Of a stretch of 5,369 nucleotides of DNA, positions 5,363 to 5,369 are shown piece by piece (position 1 is the first letter of the stretch; each line of letters begins with the position of its first letter). This DNA comes from DASPJL01 sp035628645 (lineage in GTDB: Bacteria > Bacteroidota > Bacteroidia > Cytophagales > Cyclobacteriaceae), in NCBI GenBank assembly GCA_035628645.1, contig DASPJL010000038.1, positions 1-5,369 on the forward strand. Direction: 5' to 3'. The position numbers and the translations under genes were made by a program. The notes beneath the pieces are model-generated. The model worked only from the letters and a program-made list of their open reading frames with translations, ran no database searches and was not told the origin of the DNA.

Positions 5363-5369
5363 CGAGACA
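5345..5369 (-). repeat. Terminal inverted repeat of the IS, transposase-proximal end
   Basis: Read on the minus strand it begins TGTCTCGTCCTGAAA and ends GTTTACA, matching the far end at 22 of 25 positions. It contains TAGGTTTA, a 7-of-8 match to the Bacteroidota -7 box TAnnTTTG. The window ends on its last base. Confidence 0.9.

Larger units (their letters stand above)
3741..5369 (-). mobile_element. IS3-family insertion sequence, apparently complete, 1629 bp
   Basis: The element is bounded by TGTCTCGTCCT at 3741 and its reverse complement ending at 5369, with TG...CA termini as in IS3-family elements. It contains orfA (HTH plus coiled coil) and orfB (DDE transposase with D-X35-E), transcribed on the minus strand, plus about 180 bp of non-coding, structured DNA beyond orfB. 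Both ORFs and both ends are intact, so it may be active. Its length is somewhat above the usual 1.2-1.5 kb for the family, because of the non-coding tail and repeated end motifs. The flank beyond 5369 is not in the window, so a target duplication cannot be checked and the exact right boundary rests on the inverted repeat alone. Confidence 0.9.

Overview
The window reads as chromosomal DNA of a Bacteroidota bacterium, probably a Cytophagales- or Chitinophagales-like lineage. The grounds are inferential: the DNA is AT-rich, the genes lack clear Shine-Dalgarno sequences, one upstream region carries a near match to the Bacteroidota -33/-7 promoter type, and the protein styles fit that phylum. No rRNA or other taxonomic marker is present.

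Layout. (1) Positions 1-608 hold no confident gene. A low-quality plus-strand reading frame (1-276) competes with a minus-strand, possibly decayed, 57-residue frame (185-361). These are followed by a promoter-like site (344-375) and a long leader with a Fur-box-like palindrome (401-411). (2) 609-2816 is the main gene: a 735-residue fusion of a SulP-family anion transporter, a STAS-like segment and a complete beta-carbonic anhydrase. It ends at a clear intrinsic terminator (2841-2866). (3) 2990-3613 encodes a stand-alone GyrI-like ligand-binding protein, on the same strand but separated by that terminator, so probably transcribed independently. (4) 3614-3740 is intergenic and contains a strong 53-nt hairpin (3682-3734). 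(5) 3741-5369 is an apparently complete IS3-family insertion sequence in minus orientation. Its terminal inverted repeats begin TGTCTCGTCCT, and orfA and orfB are joined both by an A6G slippery heptamer and by an ATGA overlap. The window stops on the last base of the element.

How the parts work together. The SulP-carbonic anhydrase fusion probably links bicarbonate (or another anion) movement across the inner membrane to CO2/HCO3- interconversion on the cytoplasmic side. The GyrI-like protein has no visible functional tie to it. The IS is the most structured part of the window. A motif TCCTGA-N5-GTTTACA occurs five times at its ends: three direct copies about 31 bp apart at one end, and two inverted copies spanning the orfA start at the other. 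Its non-coding tail folds into a large GC-rich imperfect stem-loop. I did not find a new multi-gene system here; the best leads are the iteron-like IS ends, the IS tail structure, and the hairpin next to the insertion point.
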